Positions 34,957 through 43,021 of a stretch of 64,000 nt of DNA are shown in pieces (position 1 is the stretch's first letter; the number at the start of each line of letters is the position of its first letter). The stretch is taken from contig CAJXLB010000001.1 in NCBI GenBank assembly GCA_913055905.1, forward strand, positions 620,001-684,000, read 5' to 3'. The notes below the pieces were generated by a model. That model ran no database searches. It saw only the letters and a program-made list of their open reading frames with translations, and was not told where the DNA came from. Both the position numbers and the translations under genes were made by a program. This DNA comes from an uncultured Winogradskyella sp. Lineage in GTDB: Bacteria; Bacteroidota; Bacteroidia; Flavobacteriales; Flavobacteriaceae.

Positions 34957-35826
34957 TTATGATAATAATATCTTCCAAGCGCTTTCCACATCGCCAAAAC
35001 TTAAATAATTTCGTGCCAATTTATGTTTTTCTCGGTGAGAGGCACCTGTAATATTTGGATAGCGTTTACTTATATCCTTGATAAATGCACTCACTTCATC
35101 CTTAGAGGGTAGTGCCTCAACGTTGGCTAGCATACCAAGATTATTTCCTGTAAGAATCATACTGTTACGTACCTCTTCTGGTAGGGCATCCACTCCGATT
35201 CCTAAGGTTTGTAAGGGTTTGGGAATCTCAAAAAATCCCGCTTTTGCTCTACTGTAATAATTACCACCAGCTCTAGCAACCAAATCCAAGGCCTCTTGAT
35301 TTATGGTATTATCCTCATTCATAACATCTTCTGAAATATGCATTTGTACCACCTCACAAATGATAAGGTTACCAGCGCCACCTTCAGTTCCTAGGGAAAC
35401 AATATCGTTAACCTTGCACTCCAATTGAATTGGTGATTCTGCGACCCTAAAGGGTTTTACTTTTTCAGATTTTAGCATCGTTAAACCTGCCTTTTCAAAC
35501 TCGTTAACACCATCTGGATACTCGGTACTGCTTAATGACATTTGTTGTACAATGTCATAATTAACCACATTGATAACCACCTCCTTAACGGCTTCAGCAT
35601 TTTGTAAGGTGTGCTTGGTGGTATTGTCCCTAACGCGTCGTGCAGGAGAAAAAATCAAAATAGGTGGCTTGCTACTAAAAACATTGAAATAACTAAAAGG
35701 CGAAAGATTAGGGTTACCCTTCTCATCAATCGTACTTGCAAAGGCAATAGGCCTCGGAGCTACGGCACTGAGCAAATAGCCATGCAATTGTTTGGTTGAA
35801 ATGTCCTTAGGATTAATTGAAATCAT
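34957..35826 (-). CDS. Flavin reductase-like FMN-binding protein
   Basis: A 289-residue protein of the flavin-reductase-like split-barrel family. Seen are SAVAPRPIAFASTIDEKGN and NLSPFSYFNVFSSKPP near the N terminus, both typical of the FMN-binding fold, then FEKAGLT and LECKVNDIVSLG. It probably reduces or binds FMN for an unknown partner. It has its own promoter, divergent from the histidine kinase. Confidence 0.9.
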   Translation of the reverse strand: MISINPKDISTKQLHGYLLSAVAPRPIAFASTIDEKGNPNLSPFSYFNVFSSKPPILIFSPARRVRDNTTKHTLQNAEAVKEVVINVVNYDIVQQMSLSSTEYPDGVNEFEKAGLTMLKSEKVKPFRVAESPIQLECKVNDIVSLGTEGGAGNLIICEVVQMHISEDVMNEDNTINQEALDLVARAGGNYYSRAKAGFFEIPKPLQTLGIGVDALPEEVRNSMILTGNNLGMLANVEALPSKDEVSAFIKDISKRYPNITGASHREKHKLARNYLSFGDVESAWKILLS

Positions 35827-35845
35827 CTAGCCCTTTGATTTACAA

Positions 35846-35853
35846 CAAATATA
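35846..35853 (-). promoter_or_regulatory. Bacteroidete -7 element (TATATTTG) of the flavin reductase gene
   Basis: On the minus strand TATATTTG lies 19 bases upstream of the ATG at 35826, a perfect TAnnTTTG match. Confidence 0.55.
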
Positions 35854-35921
35854 AATATATTAGGTGGGGCACAAAAGCATTTTAGCTTGAGCCTCGCACA
35901 ATATTATTAACATTATTACAT

Positions 35922-35929
35922 TATCTTTA
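35922..35929 (+). promoter_or_regulatory. Likely -7 element (TATCTTTA) of the histidine kinase gene
   Basis: TATCTTTA differs from TAnnTTTG at the last base and lies 23 bases before the ATG at 35953. Confidence 0.35.
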
Positions 35930-35952
35930 ATATAGAAATTGAGCTATTGAAA

Positions 35953-37101
35953 ATGACCAAAAAGAACCGTAATGTCATCCGTTGGATTATTATTTTTTCA
36001 TCGTTTGCCATAATTTCCCTCATACTTTGGAACACCTACGTTTTTTTTCAAAATTTCAAAGCAGAAGAGCGTGCCAAAATGCGCAATTGGTCGTTTGCTC
36101 AAAAGGAAATAAGTAAAACACAAGATTTAACATCGGACGTACCGGAATTGCCTTTCCAAATCATTGCCAGTAATAAAACGACGCCCATGATTAGCGTGGC
36201 AAGTGATGGCAGTATGGATTACAGAAATATTGATGAAGAAAAGGCTAAAGATTCCCTGTATCTTATAAAGCTTATAGAGCGATTTAAGAACGAAAATCAG
36301 CCCATAGAAATTAGATATCAAGACAAGGTACTCTCTACCCTCTACTATGGCAATTCCCCTCTTTTAAACAAGCTTAAATATTATCCGTTGGCCTTGTTGC
36401 TTATCATCTTTCTTTTTGCAGCAGTGGTCTATTTCTTTTACCGTAGCACCAAAAATGCCGAGCAGAATAAGCTTTGGACGGGAATGGCCAAAGAAACGGC
36501 ACATCAAATAGGAACACCCTTATCTTCTCTTGTGGGCTGGACAGAAATTCTGAAATCTGAAAACGTGAATCCTGAGTATATTCAGGAGATTGAAAAAGAT
36601 ATAGATAGACTTAGAACCATTACCGATAGGTTTAGCAAAATAGGTTCGGCACCAACCCTAGAGGTGCTGGATATCGTTAAGGTTACGGAGTCTTCATTTG
36701 ATTATTTGAAATCAAGAAGCTCTAAGTTGATAAATTTTGAAATTAATTGTCCTGATACTCAAATTATGGTAAAGCTCAACGCGCAGCTCTTCAGTTGGAC
36801 TATAGAAAATTTAGTGAAGAATGCCATTGATGCAATGAAGGGAAAGGGAAACTTAGTCTTAAGTCTTGAAGAGACCGATAAGAATGTGTTGATAAATATT
36901 TCCGACACAGGAAAGGGCATTCCCAAAAACCAGTTTAAAAAAATATTTGAGCCTGGCTATACCACTAAATCAAGAGGTTGGGGCTTAGGGTTGTCTTTGT
37001 CTAAACGCATAATAGAGGATTACCATAATGGTAAGATCAAAGTTTTGGACTCCGAATTGAACAAAGGAACAACACTACAGATTAGCTTAAAAACGGTCTA
37101 A
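35953..37101 (+). CDS. Membrane sensor histidine kinase without an adjacent response regulator
   Basis: A 382-residue kinase starting at ATG 35953 (a TTG two codons upstream is possible). Two membrane segments (about 8-27 and 140-160) enclose a periplasmic domain of roughly 110 residues. The phospho-acceptor His lies in KETAHQIGTPLSSL; the ATP-binding domain has ENLVKNAIDAM (N box), ISDTGKGIP (G1) and GWGLGLSLSKRI (G2). There is no HAMP domain and no response regulator beside it; the neighbours are a HIT protein and a flavin reductase. The stimulus is unknown. Confidence 0.93.
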   Translation: MTKKNRNVIRWIIIFSSFAIISLILWNTYVFFQNFKAEERAKMRNWSFAQKEISKTQDLTSDVPELPFQIIASNKTTPMISVASDGSMDYRNIDEEKAKDSLYLIKLIERFKNENQPIEIRYQDKVLSTLYYGNSPLLNKLKYYPLALLLIIFLFAAVVYFFYRSTKNAEQNKLWTGMAKETAHQIGTPLSSLVGWTEILKSENVNPEYIQEIEKDIDRLRTITDRFSKIGSAPTLEVLDIVKVTESSFDYLKSRSSKLINFEINCPDTQIMVKLNAQLFSWTIENLVKNAIDAMKGKGNLVLSLEETDKNVLINISDTGKGIPKNQFKKIFEPGYTTKSRGWGLGLSLSKRIIEDYHNGKIKVLDSELNKGTTLQISLKTV

Positions 37102-37104
37102 GTA

Positions 37105-37497
37105 TTATTTGAAATTGGCAGCAATGGATTTTGCCAAGGCCGAAAATTCGTCAGGATTTAATTTTACCTTTCGGGTAAAGCGCGCATCCTCCATATTGTG
37201 CAGTGGAATTAAATGCACGTGCACGTGAGGTACTTCTAGACCAATAACCGACATACCTACGCGCTCACAAGGCACTGTTTTTTCAATAGCTAAAGCGACT
37301 CGTCTTGAAAATTGCATAAGTCCTGTGTAGGTTGCTTCATCTAAATCAAAAATCTTATCGACTTCTAGTTTTGGTATGCACAAGGTATGGCCTTTAGAAT
37401 TGGGATTGATATCTAAAAACGCAAAGAATTCCTCAGTTTCAGCAACTTTGTACGATGGTATTTCGCCTTTAATGATTTTGGTGAATAATGTTGCCAT
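37105..37497 (-). CDS. HIT-family nucleotide-binding hydrolase
   Basis: A 130-residue protein with the histidine triad VPHVHVHLIPL, where the middle His is the nucleophile. The N-terminal segment FTKIIKGEIPSYKV is typical of HinT-type enzymes that hydrolyse nucleotide phosphoramidates. It converges with the histidine kinase gene with 3 bases between the stops, and lies downstream of greA, separated by a terminator. Confidence 0.94.
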   Translation of the reverse strand: MATLFTKIIKGEIPSYKVAETEEFFAFLDINPNSKGHTLCIPKLEVDKIFDLDEATYTGLMQFSRRVALAIEKTVPCERVGMSVIGLEVPHVHVHLIPLHNMEDARFTRKVKLNPDEFSALAKSIAANFK

Positions 37498-37525
37498 AAC
37501 TAGAATTGATTTAGTGAAATACTAA

Positions 37526-37568
37526 GATAAAAAAGATTCCTGCTTTATAAAGGTAAACAGGAATCTTT
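37526..37568 (-). terminator. Rho-independent terminator of greA (minus strand)
   Basis: An 11-base-pair stem (AAAGATTCCTG / CAGGAATCTTT, 37532-37568) with a 15-base loop is followed on the minus strand by a T run. It lies 20 bases after the greA stop. Confidence 0.75.
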
Positions 37569-37588
37569 GTGCTATGATTTTTGAACCG

Positions 37589-38062
37589 TTATCTCGTAAT
37601 TTCAAGGATATCAAATTTCATCGTACCATTAGGTACAGTAATTTCTGCCACATCACCAACAGATTTACCAAGTAAACCTTTACCTATAGGTGAATTGACG
37701 GAAATTTTTCCAGAAGCTAAATCGGCTTCACTTTCGGCAACTAAGGTATAGGTCATTTCCATGCCGTTAACTTGATTCTTAATCTTTACCGTTGATAAGG
37801 CCAACACCTTAGAAGTGTCTAGTTGTGACTCGTCAATAACTCTTGCGTTGGCAAGGGTTTCTTCCATTTTGGCAATTTTCATTTCAAGCAATCCTTGTGC
37901 TTCCTTTGCAGCGTCATACTCGGCATTTTCGCTTAAGTCACCCTTATCTCTAGCTTCAGCTATAGCTTGGGATGCTTTAGGGCGTTCAACATCTTTAAGG
38001 TGATTAAGCTCATCCCTTAATTTTTTCAATCCTTCTGCAGTGTAATAAGATACTTTGCTCAT
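37589..38062 (-). CDS. greA: Transcription elongation factor GreA
   Basis: A 157-residue factor of normal length that restarts backtracked RNA polymerase by stimulating transcript cleavage. The N-terminal coiled coil carries the acidic tip residues (DKGDLSENAEYDAAKE, containing the conserved Asp and Glu), and the C-terminal domain ends with SPIGKGLLGKSVGD, the family signature. The leader holds a CCCGAA/TTCGGG inverted repeat at 38091-38107. Confidence 0.97.
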   Translation of the reverse strand: MSKVSYYTAEGLKKLRDELNHLKDVERPKASQAIAEARDKGDLSENAEYDAAKEAQGLLEMKIAKMEETLANARVIDESQLDTSKVLALSTVKIKNQVNGMEMTYTLVAESEADLASGKISVNSPIGKGLLGKSVGDVAEITVPNGTMKFDILEITR

Positions 38063-38143
38063 AAGTCCTTCCGTTTATATATAAAAATATCCCGAAACCA
38101 GTTCGGGACTAATTAGAAAAATCCCGTGTGCACGAGATTAGAA

Positions 38144-38151
38144 CAAATATA
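38144..38151 (-). promoter_or_regulatory. greA: Bacteroidete -7 element (TATATTTG) of greA
   Basis: A perfect TAnnTTTG match on the minus strand, giving a leader of about 75 bases before the greA ATG at 38062. The leader includes a CCCGAA/TTCGGG hairpin. Confidence 0.5.
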
Positions 38152-38204
38152 CAAAATATTTACGGTATGGTTAATTAATCGTAAATTGCAACTTAAAATT
38201 TAAT

Positions 38205-38645
38205 ATGAAAAAAGTAGGTTTTAGCTTTTTATTTTTGGCTTTTCTTGCCTGTAATAGCGATGATTCTCCCAACTCTAATTGCAACTTTTTATTTGATGCT
38301 GGAGTTAACCTTCAGGTCAATACAAATCTTCCTCAGTTTAGCCAGCTGGCATTTCCTAACAATGGCGTTTTTGTACCAGGTCAAGGCAATAACGGCGTTT
38401 GGTTATGGCGCTTAAATTCGACTTCGCTATTGGCGTGGGATGCAGCTGATCCGAGTCACGCCCCTGACGTTTGCTCTACTTTAACGGAGTCTGGCACAGG
38501 CGATATTGTGATTTGTGGGTGCGATGATGAAAATCGCTATAGTTTAACTACAGGCTTAGGCCTGCAGGGAAATACACAACCCTGCACGTTACAGCCATAC
38601 AGGGTTGATGATTTAGGTAATGGTGTTTATTTTGTAAGCAACTAA
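38205..38645 (+). CDS. Small lipoprotein resembling a Rieske fold without the usual ligands
   Basis: A 146-residue protein with a lipoprotein signal (lipobox FLAC, Cys16). Residues 70-146 follow the order of a Rieske [2Fe-2S] domain: an AWDAADPSH segment with Cys90, then VICGCDDENRYSLTTG, then TLQPYRVDDLGNGVYFVS, matching the usual CPCHGSxFxxxTG and PLxxYxV-GxxVxV pattern. The ligand pair C-x2-H is replaced by Cys104-Gly-Cys106-Asp, so a normal cluster is unlikely. The function is unknown. It converges with the thiamine-type TonB receptor gene, overlapping it by 4 bases. Confidence 0.6.
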   Translation: MKKVGFSFLFLAFLACNSDDSPNSNCNFLFDAGVNLQVNTNLPQFSQLAFPNNGVFVPGQGNNGVWLWRLNSTSLLAWDAADPSHAPDVCSTLTESGTGDIVICGCDDENRYSLTTGLGLQGNTQPCTLQPYRVDDLGNGVYFVSN

Positions 38646-40888
38646 AAGTTGAGCGTTAGGCCCAATAGAAAATTAGTTGTGGCCTGAGGATAAAAACCTG
38701 CACCTTCAATTGTGGTTACCGTTCCGGGATTTGAGAAATCATCATCAAAAGTGTAGTAATACCCATTAGAAACGTATTTTTCGTTAAAGATGTTGTTCAC
38801 TAAGCCAGTAAAAACCACAGACTCAAAGATAGAATTGGTTTCAATAGTATACGTTATATTAAAATCATTGACAAAAAAGCTGTCTAATCGCGATAATTCT
38901 GCTTCCGTATTGCTCATAAACTGCTCTCCAACAAATTTACTCAAAAGGGACAACTGCAAATTGTTAATAGGTTGATAAACGATGGCATTTGCCGCTATAA
39001 AATCTGGAGAAAAAGCAATGGCAGTTTCTCCTAGATTAACCAAGGCTCCATCAAATGAAATTATAGTCTCACGATTTCTATTGGCACTGATTGTTGCATT
39101 GGGCTGTAAAGTTAGTTTTGGTGTTACGGGAATGATAGCTTCTAATTCTAAACCTACTCTGTAACTCTCACCACTATTGGTTCTAATAGGACTACCAACA
39201 TCATCAAGTTGGCCAGAAAGCACCAGCTGTTCGTTGTAAAGCATTAAAAACCCATTGGCATTAAAGCTAAAGTTTCCTTTTCTGTGGCGCCAACCCAATT
39301 CAAAATCATTCAATTCTTCGGGTTTTACATCTGGATTGTTTTCAAAGTCTTGTCTACTTGGTTCACGGTTTGTTCTTGCGTATGAGAAGTAAAGACTGTT
39401 ATTGTCATTGGCCCTGTAGGTAATACCAGCTTTTGGGTTGAAAAACGTATAGTTCACATCTACATTAAATGGCTCAAGACTTGAAGACTCCTGTCCTGAC
39501 GTTTCGTAATTTACATTTCTCACCTGGAGGTCTCCAAAGAAGCGGAACTTATCGTTAAGTCTGTAATTTGCTTTGGCAAATACCGAAGCGTCATTCTTTT
39601 TTCCGTTTCCTTCATAGTAACGCTCACCAATGGGTAATTCGGTGGCATATTCTGCCCAGATGATTTCACCAAAATGATCTCCGTCGTAATGACTAAATGA
39701 TATTCCAGCAACAGCGTCCCATTTTTGGTCTCTATAGTTAACATTAGCGTTAACGACATAATAGTCATTATCCAACCAGCGCTGTCTTATATAATCCATA
39801 CTGTCAACGGCTTCACCATTAACCGTAATGGGCTCAAGCCCTAAAAAGTCAAAGGTGGCATCAGGAGCAAAAAGAATATTGGAATAATAGTAGTTATCTA
39901 TATATTCTTCAAAATAACCACGACCATAGGTATAATTTAGGCCAAGCGTCGTGGACCAATTGTTGTTGAGTTTTTCATTCCAGTGCAATTGGTAGTGATC
40001 TTGTCTATAATTATCAACCTGATTATCATAAAACCCGGTTCTGTTGCCCTCATTATCAAATTGAATACCACCAATATTAAATTGCCTATTTTCATTGATA
40101 TTTGGATTTTCTCCAATGGCCGCAATAGTTGCTGGGTCAAAACCAAACCATGATTGGTAGGTAATGTTGTTACCTCCAAAAACAACAGCCTTGATTAGGG
40201 TATGGTCATCTACGTAAGACCCTTGTAGGAAATAGGATTTTAAACTTGTTGAAGCACGATCAATATAACCATCGGATTCGATATTGGATAAACGTCCTGC
40301 AATCTCAAAGTGGTCGTTCATTAATCCGGTGCTAAATTTCACGGTATGCTTTCTGGTATTAAAACTTCCGAAGGAATTGGAGATTTCTCCAGAGGCTTCG
40401 TTGGACACGGCATCTGTTAAGATATTGATGCTTGCACCAAAGGCGGCAGAACCATTGGTAGAAGTCCCTACACCACGTTGTACTTGTAAATTTTCTACGG
40501 ACGACGCAAAGTCTCCTAAATTTACCCAAAAGGTACCTAAGGATTCGGCATCGCTGTAAGGAATACCATTAATGGTTACGTTGGTAGACTGGGCACTTAC
40601 GCCTCTAATTCTAATACCTGTGTAGCCAATACCAGCTCCAGCATCTGAGGTGGTCACCACGGAAGGCAGGAAGTTGAGCAGTACTGGAATATCTTGCCCT
40701 ACATTACGTTTGGCAATTTCTTCCTTCCTTACGTTGGTATGGGTAATAGGTGAGCTAGCTTCAACTCTAACTGCTTTTACCAATACTTCATCTAACTTTT
40801 CAACTTTTGTAGAATCTGAAGGTGTAACTTGTGCCATAAGATTTGACGATGCGATCGTCAAACATAGAATTACGAATAGATTTTTCAT
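38642..40888 (-). CDS. TonB-dependent receptor under TPP riboswitch control, probable thiamine receptor
   Basis: A 748-residue outer-membrane receptor. The ATG at 40888 starts a clear signal peptide (MKNLFVILCLTIASSNLMAQ); a longer frame reaching 41101 would translate through the riboswitch and is rejected. A plug domain (EEIAKRNVGQDIPVLLNFLP to FGASINILTD, about 55-165) is followed by the barrel ending NFLLGLTLNF. There is no carboxypeptidase-like N-terminal domain. A TPP riboswitch and promoter lie in the 150-base leader, so the receptor should be made when thiamine pyrophosphate is scarce. Uptake of thiamine or a precursor is inferred from this regulation. Confidence 0.9.
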   Translation of the reverse strand: MKNLFVILCLTIASSNLMAQVTPSDSTKVEKLDEVLVKAVRVEASSPITHTNVRKEEIAKRNVGQDIPVLLNFLPSVVTTSDAGAGIGYTGIRIRGVSAQSTNVTINGIPYSDAESLGTFWVNLGDFASSVENLQVQRGVGTSTNGSAAFGASINILTDAVSNEASGEISNSFGSFNTRKHTVKFSTGLMNDHFEIAGRLSNIESDGYIDRASTSLKSYFLQGSYVDDHTLIKAVVFGGNNITYQSWFGFDPATIAAIGENPNINENRQFNIGGIQFDNEGNRTGFYDNQVDNYRQDHYQLHWNEKLNNNWSTTLGLNYTYGRGYFEEYIDNYYYSNILFAPDATFDFLGLEPITVNGEAVDSMDYIRQRWLDNDYYVVNANVNYRDQKWDAVAGISFSHYDGDHFGEIIWAEYATELPIGERYYEGNGKKNDASVFAKANYRLNDKFRFFGDLQVRNVNYETSGQESSSLEPFNVDVNYTFFNPKAGITYRANDNNSLYFSYARTNREPSRQDFENNPDVKPEELNDFELGWRHRKGNFSFNANGFLMLYNEQLVLSGQLDDVGSPIRTNSGESYRVGLELEAIIPVTPKLTLQPNATISANRNRETIISFDGALVNLGETAIAFSPDFIAANAIVYQPINNLQLSLLSKFVGEQFMSNTEAELSRLDSFFVNDFNITYTIETNSIFESVVFTGLVNNIFNEKYVSNGYYYTFDDDFSNPGTVTTIEGAGFYPQATTNFLLGLTLNF

Positions 40889-40948
40889 ACGACTATAAAT
40901 TATAATCGAATAAAAAGAGGTAATTATTCTTTGGTTAAAGATTAAATA

Positions 40949-41022
40949 AAACTTCCTAAACAGCATTACCTGTTCTAGGTTCAATGGGTATGATCTCAGC
41001 CGATATTGGGCACCCCTTTTTG
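40949..41022 (-). promoter_or_regulatory. TPP (THI-box) riboswitch
   Basis: On the minus strand the leader reads GGGGTGCCC, then GGCTGAGATCATACCC, GAACCT and CAGGTAATGCTG, followed by AGGAAG. These are the conserved blocks of the thiamine pyrophosphate aptamer (CUGAGA, ACCC, GAACCUGA, GGAUAAUGC) in the right order and spacing; the pyrophosphate-side block is slightly altered (AGAACAGGTAATG for GATCCGGATAATG). The aptamer ends about 60 bases before the receptor ATG. No obvious terminator follows it, so control may be translational. Confidence 0.9.
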
Positions 41023-41031
41023 AGAACGCTG

Positions 41032-41039
41032 CAAAGATA
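41032..41039 (-). promoter_or_regulatory. Bacteroidete -7 element (TATCTTTG) in front of the TPP riboswitch
   Basis: A perfect TAnnTTTG match on the minus strand, 19 bases after the arfB stop and just before the aptamer. It gives the receptor gene its own transcript beginning near 41028. Confidence 0.65.
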
Positions 41040-41057
41040 CCAATGATTTTGGAATCT

Positions 41058-41468
41058 TCAATTGAGTTTGGGAGGTTTTCTCTGGGCTTTCTTTTCTGCA
41101 TGTTTGCGTTTAGCAGCTAATCGCTTTTGCTTCACAGCCCTAGGGATTTTTGTTGGTTTTCGTTCTTTGTCCTCCTTTAGGCCTTCTTCCAAGATGTCAA
41201 AAAACCGTTTAGTAACCAGCTCTTTATTTTTGGCCTGACTTCTTGTCTCACTGCAACTTAACATCAAAATACCTTTTTTGGTAATGCGCGTTGACAAGGC
41301 CTCCATCAACAATTGTTGTTGCTCTTCGGTTAAAAATTGACTCTGAGCGATATTAAAATACAAAACGACCTTAGTGGATACCTTGTTAACGTGTTGGCCT
41401 CCACTGCCTGAGCTCCTTGCAGCCTTGAACGTTAATTCCGAACGTATGCCTTCATAATCTAAGGTCAT
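41058..41468 (-). CDS. arfB: Alternative ribosome-rescue factor ArfB
   Basis: A 136-residue codon-independent peptidyl-tRNA hydrolase. The GGQ catalytic motif lies in SSGSGGQHVNKVSTKV, as in class I release factors. The C-terminal tail is strongly basic (KQKRLAAKRKHAEKKAQRK), which inserts into the empty mRNA channel of stalled ribosomes. There is no codon-recognition domain. It overlaps the DUF4301 stop by one base. Confidence 0.95.
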   Translation of the reverse strand: MTLDYEGIRSELTFKAARSSGSGGQHVNKVSTKVVLYFNIAQSQFLTEEQQQLLMEALSTRITKKGILMLSCSETRSQAKNKELVTKRFFDILEEGLKEDKERKPTKIPRAVKQKRLAAKRKHAEKKAQRKPPKLN

Positions 41469-43021
41469 TATATTTGATGGTGCTCTTTTAGTAGATCATT
41501 TACCTTTTTTACAGGATTAAATGTAAGGACTGGCACTTCTACAAAGATGGTGTTCCAGTTGGCCATGCCACCATTCCAAAGACCAGGTAATTCCAATGCT
41601 TTTAGTTCTTTGCCCAATTTTGTCTTTTGTGTAATGAAGGCGGCCTGCTCATTCACGAATTGATTAAGATTGAATTTTTCACCTTTATAATTCTTTACGC
41701 CGCATACAATATCCACAGGATTAAAATGCGTGGCATTTTGAAGAATAGTGTTCTGGGCTGTGTTACTTTGATCGATTTGGGCCGTCTCTACGATTTGAAG
41801 TGATTGTTGGCCCTTATCATCTATTATCCAGAAAGGACCACCACCTGGCTCACCTTCATTTTTCACCATGCCACAAACCCTTATAGGGCGATTAAGATGT
41901 TTGTGAAGAAATGTTACTTTTTCCTCTTTAGAGAAGTTATGATAGTCCTTTGGAATCTTTACGTTCAGTTCCTCTGACATAAATTCTTCTATGTCCTCGA
42001 GTGTGCTGTCCGTTACATTACCATTATCAATTTGATTTAAATAACCAAAGGATTTAGCCTGTACTTTAAGAAGAATGCCTGCGAGCACTTTTTTGTATTT
42101 GGCAATATCGTTTTGATAAGGCTTAACTACTACATTATCAATATTCTTTATGAAAATAATGTCTGCATCTACAGCATTTAGATTTTGAATGAGCGCTCCG
42201 TGTCCGGACGGTCTAAAAAGTAACGATCCATCAGGATTTCTAAATGGTGTATTATCCATGTTTACCGCAATGGTATCGGTCGATTCTTTTTGATAGGAGT
42301 AGGTGATTTCAAAATCAATACCAGTATCTTCCTCTACATGTTCTTTTATTCTTGAAAACTCATTTCTAAACCTATCTGTATGTTGTTTGGAAATCGTAAA
42401 GTGAATTTTGGCCGTATTTCCATTTGCAGCATGAAGTGCAGCTTCGTAAAGATGTTCTTCAAAAGCGGTGGCAATATGCTTTTCGGAATATTTATGAAAG
42501 GGTAAAAGGCCTTTAGGGTAAACGCCATAATTTAATTGGTCTGTATCTAACATGGTATTCACAAAATGCCAAACTTTTTTTGTTTGGGATAAGGCACTAA
42601 TATCAACACCAGATTGTTGAAGTTGGGATAACACCAAATTATAAAAAGGAAACTTGTCCATGCCTGAGACAAACTTTGCCATGTCCTTTGATTCATTGTT
42701 TTTTATATAGGTATCGACGGTATCATTTTCTGGATTAAATTCTTTTATAAATTGAAACAAGAATTTAAACATCCTAGTGGCTGCTCCAGATGCTGGAACG
42801 AATTTTTTAAGCGCAACATCTTTTTTCTGTGACTCAAAGTAGGCGATGAGTTCATTGATCTTAGAGTCGCTCAAGGCCATAATGCCATTTCCAATGGTGG
42901 CAGCCTCAACAATCTTTGTAAAGGGAATTCCGGTTTTAAATCGTTCTATCTGTTTTTCAACAGTTTTAAGGGTTAGTCCCTTTGCTTCTATTTGTTTTAG
43001 GTCCTGTTCTGTAAAATTCAT
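41468..43021 (-). CDS. DUF4301 protein, possible nucleotidyltransferase-fold enzyme
   Basis: A 517-residue protein of the DUF4301 family, known mostly from Bacteroidota. VPASGAATRMFK (75-86) resembles the glycine-rich nucleotide loop of sugar nucleotidyltransferases. Later RPSGHGALIQNL and ADIIFIKNIDNVV resemble the P-x-G-H/N-G and (V/N)-x-D-N motifs of UDP-sugar pyrophosphorylases. A further conserved block is MVKNEGEPGGGPFWI. No function is established. It overlaps the NadR-like kinase by 4 bases and arfB by 1, inside the vitamin locus. Confidence 0.85.
   Translation of the reverse strand: MNFTEQDLKQIEAKGLTLKTVEKQIERFKTGIPFTKIVEAATIGNGIMALSDSKINELIAYFESQKKDVALKKFVPASGAATRMFKFLFQFIKEFNPENDTVDTYIKNNESKDMAKFVSGMDKFPFYNLVLSQLQQSGVDISALSQTKKVWHFVNTMLDTDQLNYGVYPKGLLPFHKYSEKHIATAFEEHLYEAALHAANGNTAKIHFTISKQHTDRFRNEFSRIKEHVEEDTGIDFEITYSYQKESTDTIAVNMDNTPFRNPDGSLLFRPSGHGALIQNLNAVDADIIFIKNIDNVVVKPYQNDIAKYKKVLAGILLKVQAKSFGYLNQIDNGNVTDSTLEDIEEFMSEELNVKIPKDYHNFSKEEKVTFLHKHLNRPIRVCGMVKNEGEPGGGPFWIIDDKGQQSLQIVETAQIDQSNTAQNTILQNATHFNPVDIVCGVKNYKGEKFNLNQFVNEQAAFITQKTKLGKELKALELPGLWNGGMANWNTIFVEVPVLTFNPVKKVNDLLKEHHQI

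Noticed and set aside
40889-41101. Longer frame giving the thiamine-type receptor 71 extra N-terminal residues
   Set aside because: It would run through the TPP riboswitch and promoter and put the signal peptide in the middle of the protein; the ATG at 40888 begins a normal signal peptide.
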